Shown here: piece by piece, positions 17,667-27,612 of the stretch | Numbering within the stretch: position 1 is the stretch's first letter | How the letters are laid out: the number at the start of each line of letters is the position of its first letter | Origin: Halomonas sp. McH1-25 | Lineage (GTDB): Bacteria > Pseudomonadota > Gammaproteobacteria > Pseudomonadales > Halomonadaceae | Assembly: GCF_022348165.1 (NCBI RefSeq) | Contig: NZ_JAKRFI010000001.1 | Coordinates: 496,001 to 560,000, forward strand | Reading direction: 5' to 3' | DNA length: 64,000 bases | Program-made: the position numbers and the translations under genes | The notes under the pieces: generated by a model | Database searches by the model: none | Seen by the model: only the letters and a program-made list of their open reading frames with translations | What the model was told of the DNA's origin: nothing

Positions 17667-18860
17667 TCAGAGCATCTCGAACAGGCTCATCCCGCGCATG
17701 TCGACAAAGGTCTTCTGCGAAGCCTGCAGACCCACCTGCCGCAACGTGTAGTCTGAAATCGCCTGGGCATAGTCCAGATCGACCAATTCTGAGAGGGTCG
17801 ACTCGTAGTTCAAGGTACGATTTCCGCCTACGGTATCGAGGACATCCAGCTCGTTGAGCCTCGCACCCACCGAAGCTCGAACGGTGAGTACGTTGTCAAG
17901 GCTATTGTCGAGCTGGCGGCTGACCGATGACAGCGTATTGCTCAAATCGGCCTGCTTGGCGGGCGTATCGGCGGGGGCCTCCAGGGCGGCCAAGGCGTTT
18001 TCCAGTGTCTCGAAGACGCTCTGATCCTGCCCCTTGGTCATCTCGATGGTGTCATCCAGCTTGGGCTCACCCTCCAGGGTGATCGACATGCCTTTGAACT
18101 CTATGGCCTCGCCGGCGGTGTAGGTATCGGTCAACACCACGTTGCCTAGGCGGTCGGTTACGCTGAAGGTCGTCGGATCGGTAAAGGTCAGCGTGTAGCT
18201 TTCACCGAAGCCATCCGACGCTGCATTTCTGACGCTTGGGCCAGTGAAGGTCAGCGTGCTGTCGTCGGCGGTCGTTGCCTCGGCCACGTAGTCGGAACCG
18301 GCATGCACACCCGAGAAGACTTCCAATCCGCTATTGCCTACCGGCATCTGGCGCGAGGAGTCGACCTGCTGGGCACGCACAGAGTCCGCCCCCTGATAAT
18401 TGACCACTCCGTTCTGCTTGACGAAGGGGGGCGCGTTATCCTTTACGCCACCGAACAGGTAATCACCGTTGCCATTGGTGGTATTGGCCTGGCCGATCAG
18501 ACTCTCGTAGATACCACGCAGCTCGCTGGCGATCGCAGAACGATCGGCATCGCTCAAGGTACCGTTACCGGCCTGGACGATCAGCGTCTTGGCACTGGAA
18601 ATTGCATCGCTGACGCTGTTAAGTACGCTTTCCTCCTGCGACAGTGCATTGCGTGCCGTGACACGTGCATCGGAGTATTGTTCCGACACGGCCATGGACT
18701 GCGAGACGCCGACTGCACGCGAGGCCGCCTGGGGATCGTCAGATGGATTGACGACGCGTCGCCCGGTCGCCATCTGCTGGCCGACATCGAGGAAGGCGCT
18801 CTGCTGGCGATTCATCGACGACAGGCTGGATTCAAACATGGTCACGGTACTGATGCGCAT
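17667..18860 (-). CDS. flgL: Hook-filament junction protein FlgL
   Basis: A 397-residue flagellin-like protein. The N-terminal D0/D1 part (MRISTVTMFESSLSSMNRQQ, LDVGQQMATGRRVVNPSDDP) and the C-terminal part (LVDLDYAQAISDYTLRQVGLQASQKTF, ending MRGMSLFEML) are typical. It forms the junction ring next to the filament and is secreted through FliI/FlhA. GAGG precedes the ATG. It lies 31 nt after flgK and is probably expressed from the sigma-28-like promoter upstream of flgK. Confidence 0.95.
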   Translation of the reverse strand: MRISTVTMFESSLSSMNRQQSAFLDVGQQMATGRRVVNPSDDPQAASRAVGVSQSMAVSEQYSDARVTARNALSQEESVLNSVSDAISSAKTLIVQAGNGTLSDADRSAIASELRGIYESLIGQANTTNGNGDYLFGGVKDNAPPFVKQNGVVNYQGADSVRAQQVDSSRQMPVGNSGLEVFSGVHAGSDYVAEATTADDSTLTFTGPSVRNAASDGFGESYTLTFTDPTTFSVTDRLGNVVLTDTYTAGEAIEFKGMSITLEGEPKLDDTIEMTKGQDQSVFETLENALAALEAPADTPAKQADLSNTLSSVSRQLDNSLDNVLTVRASVGARLNELDVLDTVGGNRTLNYESTLSELVDLDYAQAISDYTLRQVGLQASQKTFVDMRGMSLFEML

Positions 18861-18891
18861 GACGAAACCTCAATAAACTGGATAACCGGAA

Positions 18892-20832
18892 TCAACGAAT
18901 GCCCAGGATGGTATCGAGCAGCGTGCTTCCGGTCTGGATGACCTTGGCATTGGCCTGATAAAACTGCTGAAAGCGGATCAGGTTGGCGGCTTCCTCGTCG
19001 AGATTGACCCCCGACTCGGACTGCTGCACGGCCGTCAATTGCTCGGTCAGCACCGATTGCGCGCTGAGATTCGCCTGGACCACGTTGGTCCGGTTGCCCA
19101 CATCGCTGACCAGCGACGCGTAGGCCTCGCTCAGGCTCGCCGCGCCCCCCACGAGATCGCCATTCTGCAGGTTCTGCAGCGCCAACGCATTGCGGTTGTC
19201 GCCGCTGGCGGGATCGGACGCCAGAGTCAGCGTGTCGCCGTCGACCGGTTCGCCATTGAAGGTCATGCTGACGCCATCGATGGACAGCGTGTCCCCGACC
19301 GAGAGCTGGAGGTTGGCCGGATCCGCCGGGACCTCGCCGTTGACCAGAACTTCGCTGTCGGCAGGCGCGTCATGACTCAGGGTGAAGGTTCCCGCCGCAT
19401 TGTCGGCGTTGCTCACCGTCATCGCTATGGCTGACGCGGGTAGCGAGAAGCCTTCCTCGAGGGTAATGTCGCCAGCCTCCAGGGTGCTTCCCGTCTGGAG
19501 TGTCGGCGTCACCTTGACGTGCGCGCTGGCCGCAATCTTTGACGTGTCGTCGACGATGTTTTCCAGCTCCCCGGCCAGGGCACGGGTCGGCTGTATCAGG
19601 AAGGTATCGCCTTCGCCGACAGTCCCCAGAGTCTCGTCCAGAGTCAGGGTCATACCGCCGAAAGACAAGGTGTCATTGCCACTGGCATCCGGTACGACGG
19701 GCGGCTGCGGATCCAGCGGTTCGTTGCTGCCTACCCGCGATACGACGAAGGCGCCACCCTCTCGCTTGATCTGGTAGTCGCTGGTCGTCACCGCCGAGAC
19801 ATCGCTGAACTCGGCGGTGAAAAACGCATCGCTGCCATTGTTCTCGTTCGAGTAGACCGTTGGATCGCCGATCGCGAAGAAATCACCACCGGCTTTGCCA
19901 CTGAGGTCCTGCCCGGCACGATGTTGCTCGTTGAAGCCCGCAGCCAGCGACAGCGCCATCTGACCGATCTGGTTCTGGGTCTTGTCCAGCGTTTCACTGC
20001 GGAAGGTCATCAAGCCGCCCAGCGTACCACCCTCGAATGCCGACTCGGCAAGCTCAATCTTACTGCCCCCCGGATCGTTGTAGGCAACTACGGTACGCGA
20101 CGGGTCCGATGAAGACGCCACGGCCTCCAGCGAATAGCTCCTGTTGCCCGCAACCAGTGGCTGCCCGTTGCCCAGCGTCAGATTGTAGGTGCTACCGTCC
20201 TGGATCGACAGCTTGACGTCGAGCCGCTCACTCAGTTCGGCAACCAGATGATCACGCTTGTTGAGCAGGTTGTTGGGTACATCGCCGGTCTTGGCCTGGG
20301 TCAAGGCTATCTGCCGATTGAGCTTGGCTAGCTGATCGGCAGTGTTGTTGATCTGCGTGACTTCGTCACGGATCTGGCCATTGATGCCCGATTGCATGTC
20401 GTCGAGGTAGCTGTCGAAGGCACGGAACTGTGCTGTCAGTGTATCGGCACTACCGATCACGCCCTGGCGTGCCGCCGGGTCCGAGGGCGCTCCGGCAAGA
20501 TCCTCGAGCGAGGAGAAAAAATTCTGCATCAGCGGCGCTAACCCGGCCTCACCGTCGGCCAGCAAATTGTCGAGCTGGCTGACTTGAGTGTCGTAGGCTT
20601 GCAGTGCGCTCGAGCGACTGGTGGCTTCATTGAGCTGTGAAGCAATGTACTGGTTGAACTGGCGCTCGATATCATTGACCTGCACACCGCCACCACTCGG
20701 GCTAGTTTCACCCAACTGCGTGATCTGGCGGTTGTAACCCGGCGTATAGACATTGCTGATATTAGTGCCAGTCGTCTGCAGGGCAACCTGGGCAGCGCTG
20801 AGGCCACTGAGGCCGGTGGAAAAGAGGCTCAT
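18892..20832 (-). CDS. flgK: Hook-filament junction protein FlgK
   Basis: A 646-residue junction protein, longer than the 547-residue E. coli FlgK because of the exposed middle domains (about residues 300-560), which are acidic and rich in Asp/Gly/Thr. The conserved ends are clear: LFSTGLSGLSAAQVALQTTGTNISN at the start and the C-terminal DEEAANLIRFQQFYQANAKVIQTGSTLLDTIL. FlgK forms the ring next to the hook, before FlgL. Confidence 0.95.
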   Translation of the reverse strand: MSLFSTGLSGLSAAQVALQTTGTNISNVYTPGYNRQITQLGETSPSGGGVQVNDIERQFNQYIASQLNEATSRSSALQAYDTQVSQLDNLLADGEAGLAPLMQNFFSSLEDLAGAPSDPAARQGVIGSADTLTAQFRAFDSYLDDMQSGINGQIRDEVTQINNTADQLAKLNRQIALTQAKTGDVPNNLLNKRDHLVAELSERLDVKLSIQDGSTYNLTLGNGQPLVAGNRSYSLEAVASSSDPSRTVVAYNDPGGSKIELAESAFEGGTLGGLMTFRSETLDKTQNQIGQMALSLAAGFNEQHRAGQDLSGKAGGDFFAIGDPTVYSNENNGSDAFFTAEFSDVSAVTTSDYQIKREGGAFVVSRVGSNEPLDPQPPVVPDASGNDTLSFGGMTLTLDETLGTVGEGDTFLIQPTRALAGELENIVDDTSKIAASAHVKVTPTLQTGSTLEAGDITLEEGFSLPASAIAMTVSNADNAAGTFTLSHDAPADSEVLVNGEVPADPANLQLSVGDTLSIDGVSMTFNGEPVDGDTLTLASDPASGDNRNALALQNLQNGDLVGGAASLSEAYASLVSDVGNRTNVVQANLSAQSVLTEQLTAVQQSESGVNLDEEAANLIRFQQFYQANAKVIQTGSTLLDTILGIR

Positions 20833-20862
20833 GAGTCCATTCCAAAGTTGCGATTGTTAAGG

Positions 20863-20889
20863 TTATCGGCAAGCAACAGGCAAACTTGA
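20863..20889 (-). promoter_or_regulatory. Sigma-28 type promoter for flgKL
   Basis: On the minus strand TCAA (20889-20886), 15 nt, GCCGATAA (20870-20863), 30 nt upstream of the flgK ATG and in the 99-nt gap after flgJ. The -10 is perfect; TCAA(G) is a common -35 variant. This agrees with late (class 3) expression of flgKL in enteric bacteria. Confidence 0.75.
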
Positions 20890-20931
20890 AGGTGAGCGAG
20901 CCCCATACTGCTCTGGCCCGCCTCGTTAGCC

Positions 20932-22038
20932 TCAGAAAATGCTTGTAGGCGCACGAGTGACATCGAAACCATTAGCGGCTGCCATCTGACCGGTCTGTGC
21001 GACGGTTCGATTCGCCCCGTCGCCGAAGGACGTCATGACGGCAATCAGCTTGTCGGCATAGGCCGGATCGGTCGCGTAACCCGCTGTTTGCAGGGCACGG
21101 GCTGCCGAGGCGGCGTCCGGCGCGGCAACCACTCCCGCATAGCGCGGATTGTCACCGATCAGGCGAGCATAGTCCGTGAACGCGTCCTCGAAGGAGTCGT
21201 AGACGCGGAAGCGGTCGACCTGTTTGATCGGGCGTCCGTTGACATATTCTGTGGTGGTGATATCGGTCGTTTCGCCACGCCAACGGCTGCCGGCCTTGAT
21301 GCCGAACAGGTTATGGCTATTGCCGCCATCGGCGGTGGGGATCTCATGCTTGCCCCAGCCGGTTTCGAGAGCCGCCTGGGCCAGGATCAGCTCGGCCGGC
21401 ACACCTGTCTGGCGACTGGCCGCCTGGGCGGGACCTTGCAACGTGTCAAGGAAGCGTGCCACATGCTCGGGGCGCTCGCCGCGGGCCGACGATGCCGTAC
21501 TTACATTGGTGTTCGAGCTTATCGGCGCGTCATCGCTGCCCTGCCCGGCCTGTGGACGCAGGTCGAGTTCTTTACTCAATAGCGAACCGAACTCGCTCCG
21601 CTCCGCCGTTTCATCAGTCGCTGCGGCTGCGGCATCGCGCGCGTCATCGCTGCGCAGGCCGTCATGCAGCACGCGCGGTGTGCCGCGCGGGATACCGGCA
21701 ATCAAATCCTCGGTCGCGCTGGCGCCGCTCGGCACCAGGCCACGCCCTTCGAGCTGATTGATCAGCTGCTCGGCAAGGCCGATCCCATGACCCGACAGAT
21801 GCTGCGACCACTGCTTGTCGAGCATTTCGGTGTAGAACTTGGTCTGCTGACTGTCGAGCAGCCCCGACTCGGGAACCGCCTCGCGCATGCTCTTGAGCAT
21901 CATCTGCAGGAAGATCGCCTCGAACTGCTTGGCGGCTTCCTCCAGGCCCTGGCCGGGATCGCTGCCCGCCGTGTGCTTGAGGCGCTGGAGGCCCTGCAGG
22001 TCCAGGGCGAATTGCCCGCTCACGTTATCGACGGCCAT
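20932..22038 (-). CDS. flgJ: Peptidoglycan hydrolase / rod cap FlgJ
   Basis: A 368-residue two-domain FlgJ. The N-terminal rod-binding domain (EEAAKQFEAIFLQMMLKSMREAVPE, then LYTEML-type DKQWSQHL) caps the growing rod. A Ser/Asp-rich linker follows (about 110-190). The C-terminal glucosaminidase (GH73) domain has PAELILAQAALETGWGKHEIP with the catalytic Glu, and NLFGIKAG. It cuts peptidoglycan for rod passage. The start ATG overlaps the flgI stop (TAATG). Confidence 0.95.
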   Translation of the reverse strand: MAVDNVSGQFALDLQGLQRLKHTAGSDPGQGLEEAAKQFEAIFLQMMLKSMREAVPESGLLDSQQTKFYTEMLDKQWSQHLSGHGIGLAEQLINQLEGRGLVPSGASATEDLIAGIPRGTPRVLHDGLRSDDARDAAAAATDETAERSEFGSLLSKELDLRPQAGQGSDDAPISSNTNVSTASSARGERPEHVARFLDTLQGPAQAASRQTGVPAELILAQAALETGWGKHEIPTADGGNSHNLFGIKAGSRWRGETTDITTTEYVNGRPIKQVDRFRVYDSFEDAFTDYARLIGDNPRYAGVVAAPDAASAARALQTAGYATDPAYADKLIAVMTSFGDGANRTVAQTGQMAAANGFDVTRAPTSIF

Positions 22039-23171
22039 TACATGATCTCCAGTTCAGCACGCAGCGAGCCGGCTTCCTTGAGCGCCTGCAGAATCGACAT
22101 CAGATCCTGCGGCGTGGCGCCCAGTGCATTCAGGGCACGCACCACCTGGGCAAGATCCGCGCTGGTTTCGAGCATCTGCAGCGCACCGCCCTCCTGTGCC
22201 ACGGTGATGTCGGCATTGGGCACGACCACGGTCTCGCCTTCCGCGAAGGGATTGGGCTGACTGACCTGGGGATTGGAGTCGATGGTGATCGACAGGTTGC
22301 CGTGGGCTACCGCAGCACGGCGCAGGGTCACGGCACTGGTCAGCACCACCGAGCCCGTACGGGAATTGACGATGACTCGCGCCGGCCCTTCGCCCAGCGC
22401 CAGGTCGATGTTCTGGACCCGCGCCATGAAGCGGACCCGTTCGTTGCTATCCATGGGCGCTTCCAGACGGATCACACGCCCATCCAGCGCTGCCGCCACC
22501 GGCATGCCGAACTCGCTATTGATGGCAGTCACGGCCCGCTGGACGGTATCGAAATCGTACTCATCGAGCTGCAAGTCCAAGGTGCCGTTGGCCCCCAACT
22601 CCAACGGGACCGACATTTCCACCGTGGCGCCACCGCTGATACGACCAACGGCCTGCTGATTGACCTGCACGCTACTGCCACCGGCTTGCGCCCCGACCCC
22701 GCCGACCAGGACGTTGCCTTGGGCAAGTGCATAGATTTGCCCATCGGCCCCCTTCAGTGGCGCCATCAACAGGGTGCCACCGCGAAGACTTCGGGCATTG
22801 CCGACCGACGACACGACCACGTCGATTTCCTGACCGGGACGCGCGAACGGTGGCAGCACGGCGGTAATCATGACGGCTGCCACGTTCTTGAGCTGCATGT
22901 TGGTTCCCTGGGGAACGGTGATGCCCAACTGGGACAGCATGTTGGTCAGACTTTGGGTCGTGAACGGCGCCTGGGTGGTCTGGTCGCCGGTACCGTCGAG
23001 ACCGACGACCAGACCATAACCGACCAGCGAGTTTTCGCGCACCCCGGCGAAGGAGGCCAGATCACGGATTCGCTCGGCCTGGGCCGGGAGCGTCAGTCCC
23101 AGCCACAGGAGCAGTGCCACACACAGACGAAAAGCCAGAGCTGAGGAGAAGCGACGGGAAACCATCTTCAT
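22038..23171 (-). CDS. flgI: Flagellar P-ring protein FlgI
   Basis: A 377-residue periplasmic protein. From the ATG at 23171 (after CAGGTCG) the signal peptide runs to LTLPAQA, with cleavage near residue 32. The mature protein has the FlgI signatures [44 protein letters not shown] and [22 protein letters not shown]. It forms the P-ring around the rod in the peptidoglycan layer, chaperoned by FlgA. An ATG at 23165 is an equal alternative; longer frames reach into flgH and lack a signal sequence. Confidence 0.95.
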   Translation of the reverse strand: MKMVSRRFSSALAFRLCVALLLWLGLTLPAQAERIRDLASFAGVRENSLVGYGLVVGLDGTGDQTTQAPFTTQSLTNMLSQLGITVPQGTNMQLKNVAAVMITAVLPPFARPGQEIDVVVSSVGNARSLRGGTLLMAPLKGADGQIYALAQGNVLVGGVGAQAGGSSVQVNQQAVGRISGGATVEMSVPLELGANGTLDLQLDEYDFDTVQRAVTAINSEFGMPVAAALDGRVIRLEAPMDSNERVRFMARVQNIDLALGEGPARVIVNSRTGSVVLTSAVTLRRAAVAHGNLSITIDSNPQVSQPNPFAEGETVVVPNADITVAQEGGALQMLETSADLAQVVRALNALGATPQDLMSILQALKEAGSLRAELEIM

Positions 23172-23193
23172 CGACCTGTTGTTCCGACGCCGA

Positions 23194-23904
23194 TTAGAAC
23201 GGCGACACGTTGAGGAAGAAGCGTTGCAGCCAGCCCATGGTCTGCGCCTCGTTGATATACCCATTACCCACATATTCGATACGCGCATCGGCGACCAGGG
23301 TCGATGGCACGGTATTCAGTGCAGTGATGGTGCGCGGGTTCACCACCCCCGAAAAGCGAATGAATTCGGTGCCCTGATTGATGATGATCTGTTTTTCGCC
23401 GCGTACCCGCAGGTTGCCGTTGTAGAGCACGTCCATCACCGTCACGGTAATGGTGCCGGTAAACGTATTCGACGCTGCTGCGCCACCGCTACCGGAGAAA
23501 TCGTTATTGCCTTCCACATCGAAGCCGTACTCGGCTAGCTGATCCAGGGCATCGGGCAGCGTCGCCAGGTCGAGACCCGCTGAGCCGTTGCGTCCGGCGT
23601 TCGCCGAGGCGTTCTTGCTGGCGCTGACCTCTTCGTCAAGGACAATGGTCAGAATGTCGCCGATCATGCGCGGACGACGATCCTCGAACAGCGGTTGGTA
23701 ACCGCGTGCGGGCTGGAAGATCGACCCGTTGGCGACCGGTGGCGGCGGCTCGACGACCACGATGCGCTCCTGCTCACCGACCACCGACGGTTGCGGCAAC
23801 TGGGCACAGCCGCCCAGCACCAGCAAGGCCGCCAGCGTCAGCACCCAATGCAGGAAACGCCCCTGACCGAAACCCTCCCGCCGTCTCATATACACATTGC
23901 CCAT
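23194..23904 (-). CDS. flgH: Flagellar L-ring lipoprotein FlgH
   Basis: A 236-residue outer-membrane lipoprotein; the lipobox is LVLGGC, Cys33. The FlgH signatures are present: [29 protein letters not shown] and [30 protein letters not shown], ending [17 protein letters not shown]. It forms the L-ring bushing in the outer membrane. The start is uncertain: ATG 23904 has AAGG very close, and ATG 23889 lacks a clear ribosome site. Confidence 0.95.
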   Translation of the reverse strand: MGNVYMRRREGFGQGRFLHWVLTLAALLVLGGCAQLPQPSVVGEQERIVVVEPPPPVANGSIFQPARGYQPLFEDRRPRMIGDILTIVLDEEVSASKNASANAGRNGSAGLDLATLPDALDQLAEYGFDVEGNNDFSGSGGAAASNTFTGTITVTVMDVLYNGNLRVRGEKQIIINQGTEFIRFSGVVNPRTITALNTVPSTLVADARIEYVGNGYINEAQTMGWLQRFFLNVSPF

Positions 23905-23919
23905 GCCTTGTTTCTCACA

Positions 23920-24702
23920 TTACAGCTGGGTCAGACGAGCCAGCATTTCGTCGGACGTCTGGACGGCCTTGCTGTTGATCTCGTAGGCCCGTTGGGTCTG
24001 GATCATGCTGACCATTTCCTCGACCACGTTGACGTTGGATGTCTCCACGTAGCCTTGGTAGAGCCTACCGGCGCCATTCAGGCCGGGTACGCTGTCGTTG
24101 CGTGGGCCAGAGGCGTTGGTTTCGAGATAGAGATTCTCGCCGATGCTTTCCAGCCCGGTCGGGTTGGTGAACGTCGACAGCAGGATCTGCCCCACTTCGT
24201 TGGACTCGGAGGAGCCCGGCTGGGTCACTGACACCACACCATCCTGGCCGATGCTGATGGACAGGGCGTTTTCGGGAATGAATACCGCCGGCTCGACAGG
24301 ATAACCGCTGGCGGTGACCATCTGGCCGTTCTGGTTGACCTGGAAACTGCCATCGCGGGTATAGGCCGTCGTGCCGTCGGGACGCAGTACCTGGAAGAAG
24401 CCCTTGCCGTTGATGGCCAGATCACGCGAGTTTTCGGTGTTCTCCAAGCCCCCCTGGGAATGTAGCCGCTCGGTGGCCACGGGACGCACACCACTGCCGA
24501 TTTGCATACCTGACGGCAAATTGTCCTGGACGGTATTCTGTGCCCCCGGCTGACGCAGGTTCTGGTACAGCAGGTCCTCGAACACGGCGCGAGAACGCTT
24601 GAAGCCATTGGTGCTGACGTTGGCCAGGTTGTTGGCGATCACGTCCATCTGCACCTGCTGGGATTCGAGGCCGGTCTTGGCCGTCCACAGCGATCTGATC
24701 AT
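23920..24702 (-). CDS. flgG: Flagellar distal rod protein FlgG
   Basis: A 260-residue rod protein with the canonical ends [32 protein letters not shown]-type start and [25 protein letters not shown] at the C-terminus. FlgG makes the distal rod that passes the P- and L-rings. GAGGAAACC precedes the ATG. Length equals that of E. coli FlgG (260). Confidence 0.97.
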   Translation of the reverse strand: MIRSLWTAKTGLESQQVQMDVIANNLANVSTNGFKRSRAVFEDLLYQNLRQPGAQNTVQDNLPSGMQIGSGVRPVATERLHSQGGLENTENSRDLAINGKGFFQVLRPDGTTAYTRDGSFQVNQNGQMVTASGYPVEPAVFIPENALSISIGQDGVVSVTQPGSSESNEVGQILLSTFTNPTGLESIGENLYLETNASGPRNDSVPGLNGAGRLYQGYVETSNVNVVEEMVSMIQTQRAYEINSKAVQTSDEMLARLTQL

Positions 24703-24744
24703 GATTGGTTTCCTCGAAAGTCTTGTCGGGTGTCGATGGCGCTA

Positions 24745-25497
24745 TCAGCCCGTGACGGAAAGCAGGTTGTTGGCGCGTTGATCGTTTTGCTCGGCATTCT
24801 CGATGGTCTTCATCTGCATGTCGTAGCGCCGCGCGCTATCGATCATGGCGACCATGGTCTCGGTCACGCTGACGTTGCTGCCTTCCAGTGCGCCACTGAC
24901 CACCCGCACGTTTTCATCGGCCTGAAGCACGGGGACGTTGCCGTCGGCATCCTCCGCCGGGCGGAACAGACCGTCGACCCCGCGCTGCAGGGTGCCCGGC
25001 TCGGGATTGACCAGCTTGAGACGACCGGCCGGCCCGCGGGCCGTCGGGTCGGTGCCGGGAACCAGCGCACTCAACGTGCCATCGCTACCGATGCTGACAT
25101 CGGCGCCCAGCGGCACCACGATCGGGCCGCCATCGCCCATGACAGGGCGCCCCATATTGGTCAGTACGCCGTTGGCGTCGATCTGCAGGTCACCACGCCG
25201 GGTATAGGCTTCGCCGTCCGGCGTCTGGACTGCCAGCCAGCCATTGCCGTCGATGGCCACATCCAGCTCGCGCCCGGTTGTACTGATCGCGCCATGACTG
25301 AAGTCACTACCTGGGGTGGTCGCCGCCACGACCGTGCGCGTGGGCAACCCTTCGCCATTGACCGGGACGGCGCGCATGGCCTGCAGCTCGGCGCGAAAGC
25401 CCGGCGTTGCGGCATTGGCCAGGTTGTGGTTGATGACCGCCTGCAGGTCCATGCTCTGCTTGGCCCCGCTCATGGCGGTATAAAGGATGCGATCCAT
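24745..25497 (-). CDS. flgF: Flagellar proximal rod protein FlgF
   Basis: A 250-residue rod protein with the FlgF-type start MDRILYTAMSGAKQSMDLQAVINHNLANAATPGFRAE and end TETMVAMIDSARRYDMQMKTIENAEQNDQRAN. It lies 42 nt upstream of flgG in the transcript. Normal length for the family. Confidence 0.95.
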   Translation of the reverse strand: MDRILYTAMSGAKQSMDLQAVINHNLANAATPGFRAELQAMRAVPVNGEGLPTRTVVAATTPGSDFSHGAISTTGRELDVAIDGNGWLAVQTPDGEAYTRRGDLQIDANGVLTNMGRPVMGDGGPIVVPLGADVSIGSDGTLSALVPGTDPTARGPAGRLKLVNPEPGTLQRGVDGLFRPAEDADGNVPVLQADENVRVVSGALEGSNVSVTETMVAMIDSARRYDMQMKTIENAEQNDQRANNLLSVTG

Positions 25498-25558
25498 GGT
25501 TCGATACTCTTGTCAGGACGACACCATGCCGGGCGCATTGGCCCGGCATCACCGGGCA

Positions 25559-26839
25559 TTAACGCAGCTGAGCGATCGCATCCATGACTTCGGACTGCGT
25601 ACGAATCGAGTTGGTGTTGGCCTGGTAATTGCGCTGGGCAATGATCAGGTCGACCAATTCGGAAGTCAGATCGACGTTGGAGGCTTCAAGGGTGCCGGAT
25701 TCGACGGAGCCGAACAGGCCCGTACCGGCGGTACCGACCACCTCGGCACCTGAGCTGGCCGTCGCTGTCCATAGGTTATCGCCAGAGGGCTTCAGCCCCT
25801 CTGGATTACGGAAGTTGACCAGAGCGATCTGTCCGGCGGCCATCGACTTTTCATTCGAATAATTGCGCATCACGGTGCCGTTATCGTTGACCGTGATACC
25901 CACCAGTGCCCCGGAGGAGTAGCCATCCTGTGCCAGCGACTTCTGTGAGGAGTCATCGGCGAACTGAGTCGTCCCCTGCAGATTCAGTTCGAAGGACAGC
26001 GGCGCCGGATCGCCCCCCAATTGCGCGGTCGAGTAGTTGACCGTGGGATAGGTCAGGTTGGGCTGAGTCGTGGTCGCTCCGCCATAGTCAATTTCGGAAA
26101 GCTGACCGTTATTATCGAACCTCAGCGTGAAGTCGTTGGCAGTATCGTACACCCCGTCGAGAGCGAGCTTACTATTCCACTCGTTGGGGTTGGCAGTCTT
26201 CTCGAAATAGAGCGTGGCGTTACGTTGATTGCCCAGGGAATCATAGACCGTGAAGCTATTGGAATAATGGTAATCCACATCTGCGCCCGCGGCGGATCCA
26301 TCGTCGAGCGTCACCGTGTTGCGCAACGAAGCGTCCGTCTCGTCGATCGCCTGGTCGAGGTTGTAAACGGCCTTGACGCCCGTTTCGGTGCCGGTCGCCT
26401 GAGCCGGCATGTCATCGGCAGGAATATTCAAAGGCACTGGTTGACCGCCAGCGACTACCGGTGAAAAAGGACCGTCCGACAGGCCATACCCCATGAGCCT
26501 CGCGCCCTGGGCATTGATCAGGTCTCCATCGGCCGTCATGGTCAACTGACCGTTGCGGGAGTAGCCGACCTGCCCCTCTTGCTCGAAGCGGAAGAAGCCG
26601 GTGCCGGCGATCGCCAGGTCCAGGTTACGACCGGTGGTTTCCAGGCTGCCGTTACTGAAATCCTGCACGACCCCCGACACACGTGTACCCAGGCCGATCT
26701 TGCTACCGGCGAATACATCGGCAAACTGGACAGATGAACTCTTGAAACCGGATGTCTGTGAGTTGGCAATATTGTTGCCGACCACGTCAAGCTGCTTGGA
26801 AGCTGCGTTAACGCCACTCAGTGCTTGTGAAAAACCCAT
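25559..26839 (-). CDS. flgE: Flagellar hook protein FlgE
   Basis: A 426-residue hook subunit. The N-terminus (MGFSQALSGVNAASKQLDVVGNNIAN) and C-terminus (LTSELVDLIIAQRNYQANTNSIRTQSEVMDAIAQLR) match the family, with an Asp/Asn-rich surface domain between. It polymerises on the FlgD scaffold to a length set by FliK. GGGGAAATGAATC precedes the ATG. A 53-nt A+T-rich gap separates it from flgD. Confidence 0.96.
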   Translation of the reverse strand: MGFSQALSGVNAASKQLDVVGNNIANSQTSGFKSSSVQFADVFAGSKIGLGTRVSGVVQDFSNGSLETTGRNLDLAIAGTGFFRFEQEGQVGYSRNGQLTMTADGDLINAQGARLMGYGLSDGPFSPVVAGGQPVPLNIPADDMPAQATGTETGVKAVYNLDQAIDETDASLRNTVTLDDGSAAGADVDYHYSNSFTVYDSLGNQRNATLYFEKTANPNEWNSKLALDGVYDTANDFTLRFDNNGQLSEIDYGGATTTQPNLTYPTVNYSTAQLGGDPAPLSFELNLQGTTQFADDSSQKSLAQDGYSSGALVGITVNDNGTVMRNYSNEKSMAAGQIALVNFRNPEGLKPSGDNLWTATASSGAEVVGTAGTGLFGSVESGTLEASNVDLTSELVDLIIAQRNYQANTNSIRTQSEVMDAIAQLR

Positions 26840-26871
26840 GATTCATTTCCCCACGTAACGATTATTTGATG

Positions 26872-26889
26872 CTTTTTAATAATAAAAAG
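26872..26889. repeat. A+T-rich inverted repeat between flgD and flgE
   Basis: CTTTTTA (26872-26878) and its complement TAAAAAG (26883-26889) with a 4-nt loop, just after the flgD stop on the minus strand. The base composition differs sharply from the surroundings. The A/T stem is too weak for a sound terminator, and its role is unknown. Confidence 0.4.
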
Positions 26890-26892
26890 GCG

Positions 26893-27588
26893 TCAGAGAA
26901 TCTGGCGCACGTCCTCGAGATCGACCTGATCGGTGAGTCCCCCCAGGTCGAGACGCGGGCCGTTCTCACCCTTGATTACGCCGTTGACCAGGGCATAGTT
27001 CAGTACGGTGACCGGCACGGGCTCGTCTCCCTGGGTAGCCTCGACGGAAACCTTGTAATTGCCTGCGGGAGCGTCCGTATTGCCGTCACTTAACGTGCCG
27101 GGCCAGGTAAAGGACTGCACGCCTGCCTCGAACGGCCCCTGCTCATAGGTGCGCACCACTTCCCCGCTGCCGTTGGTGATGGTGATGGTGAGCTTCTCGG
27201 CCGGACTGGCGAGTTCGACACCGAAGGGGGTGGTGACCAGGCCACCGGCCGCATCGTCGCTCTGACCGGCCACGATGCGATTCCCCGGCACCAGCACGCC
27301 CTGACCGATCAGTGCGGAGGCCTGAAGGGCCTGGCCGGCGTCGATCTGCCCGGTGATGCCTTCCAATGTCTTGTTGAGATCCTGGATGCCGTTGACGGTA
27401 TTGATCTGGGCCAGCTGAGAGGTCATCTCAGCGTTCTCCATCGGCTTGGTCGGATCCTGATTCTTGAGCTGGGTGATGAGCAGCGTCATGAAGCTGTCGC
27501 TCAGCTCTTGGCTGGTATTCTGCGTCTGCTTGCCTGCAGCGCCCACATTCATGTTGCTGAGCACGCCACTATCGATGCTGTTGGCCAT
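26893..27588 (-). CDS. flgD: Flagellar hook assembly scaffold FlgD
   Basis: A 231-residue hook cap protein. The N-terminal FlgD domain has LSDSFMTLLITQLKNQDPTKPMENAEMTSQLAQI, and the C-terminal part has the tudor/Ig-like FlgD fold (VELASPAEKLTITITNGSGEVVRTYEQG, then GNYKVSVEATQG). It caps the growing hook and is shed at completion. GAGGAGATAGTCA precedes the ATG. Confidence 0.95.
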   Translation of the reverse strand: MANSIDSGVLSNMNVGAAGKQTQNTSQELSDSFMTLLITQLKNQDPTKPMENAEMTSQLAQINTVNGIQDLNKTLEGITGQIDAGQALQASALIGQGVLVPGNRIVAGQSDDAAGGLVTTPFGVELASPAEKLTITITNGSGEVVRTYEQGPFEAGVQSFTWPGTLSDGNTDAPAGNYKVSVEATQGDEPVPVTVLNYALVNGVIKGENGPRLDLGGLTDQVDLEDVRQIL

Positions 27589-27612
27589 TGACTATCTCCT
27601 CGACCCGCCGAA

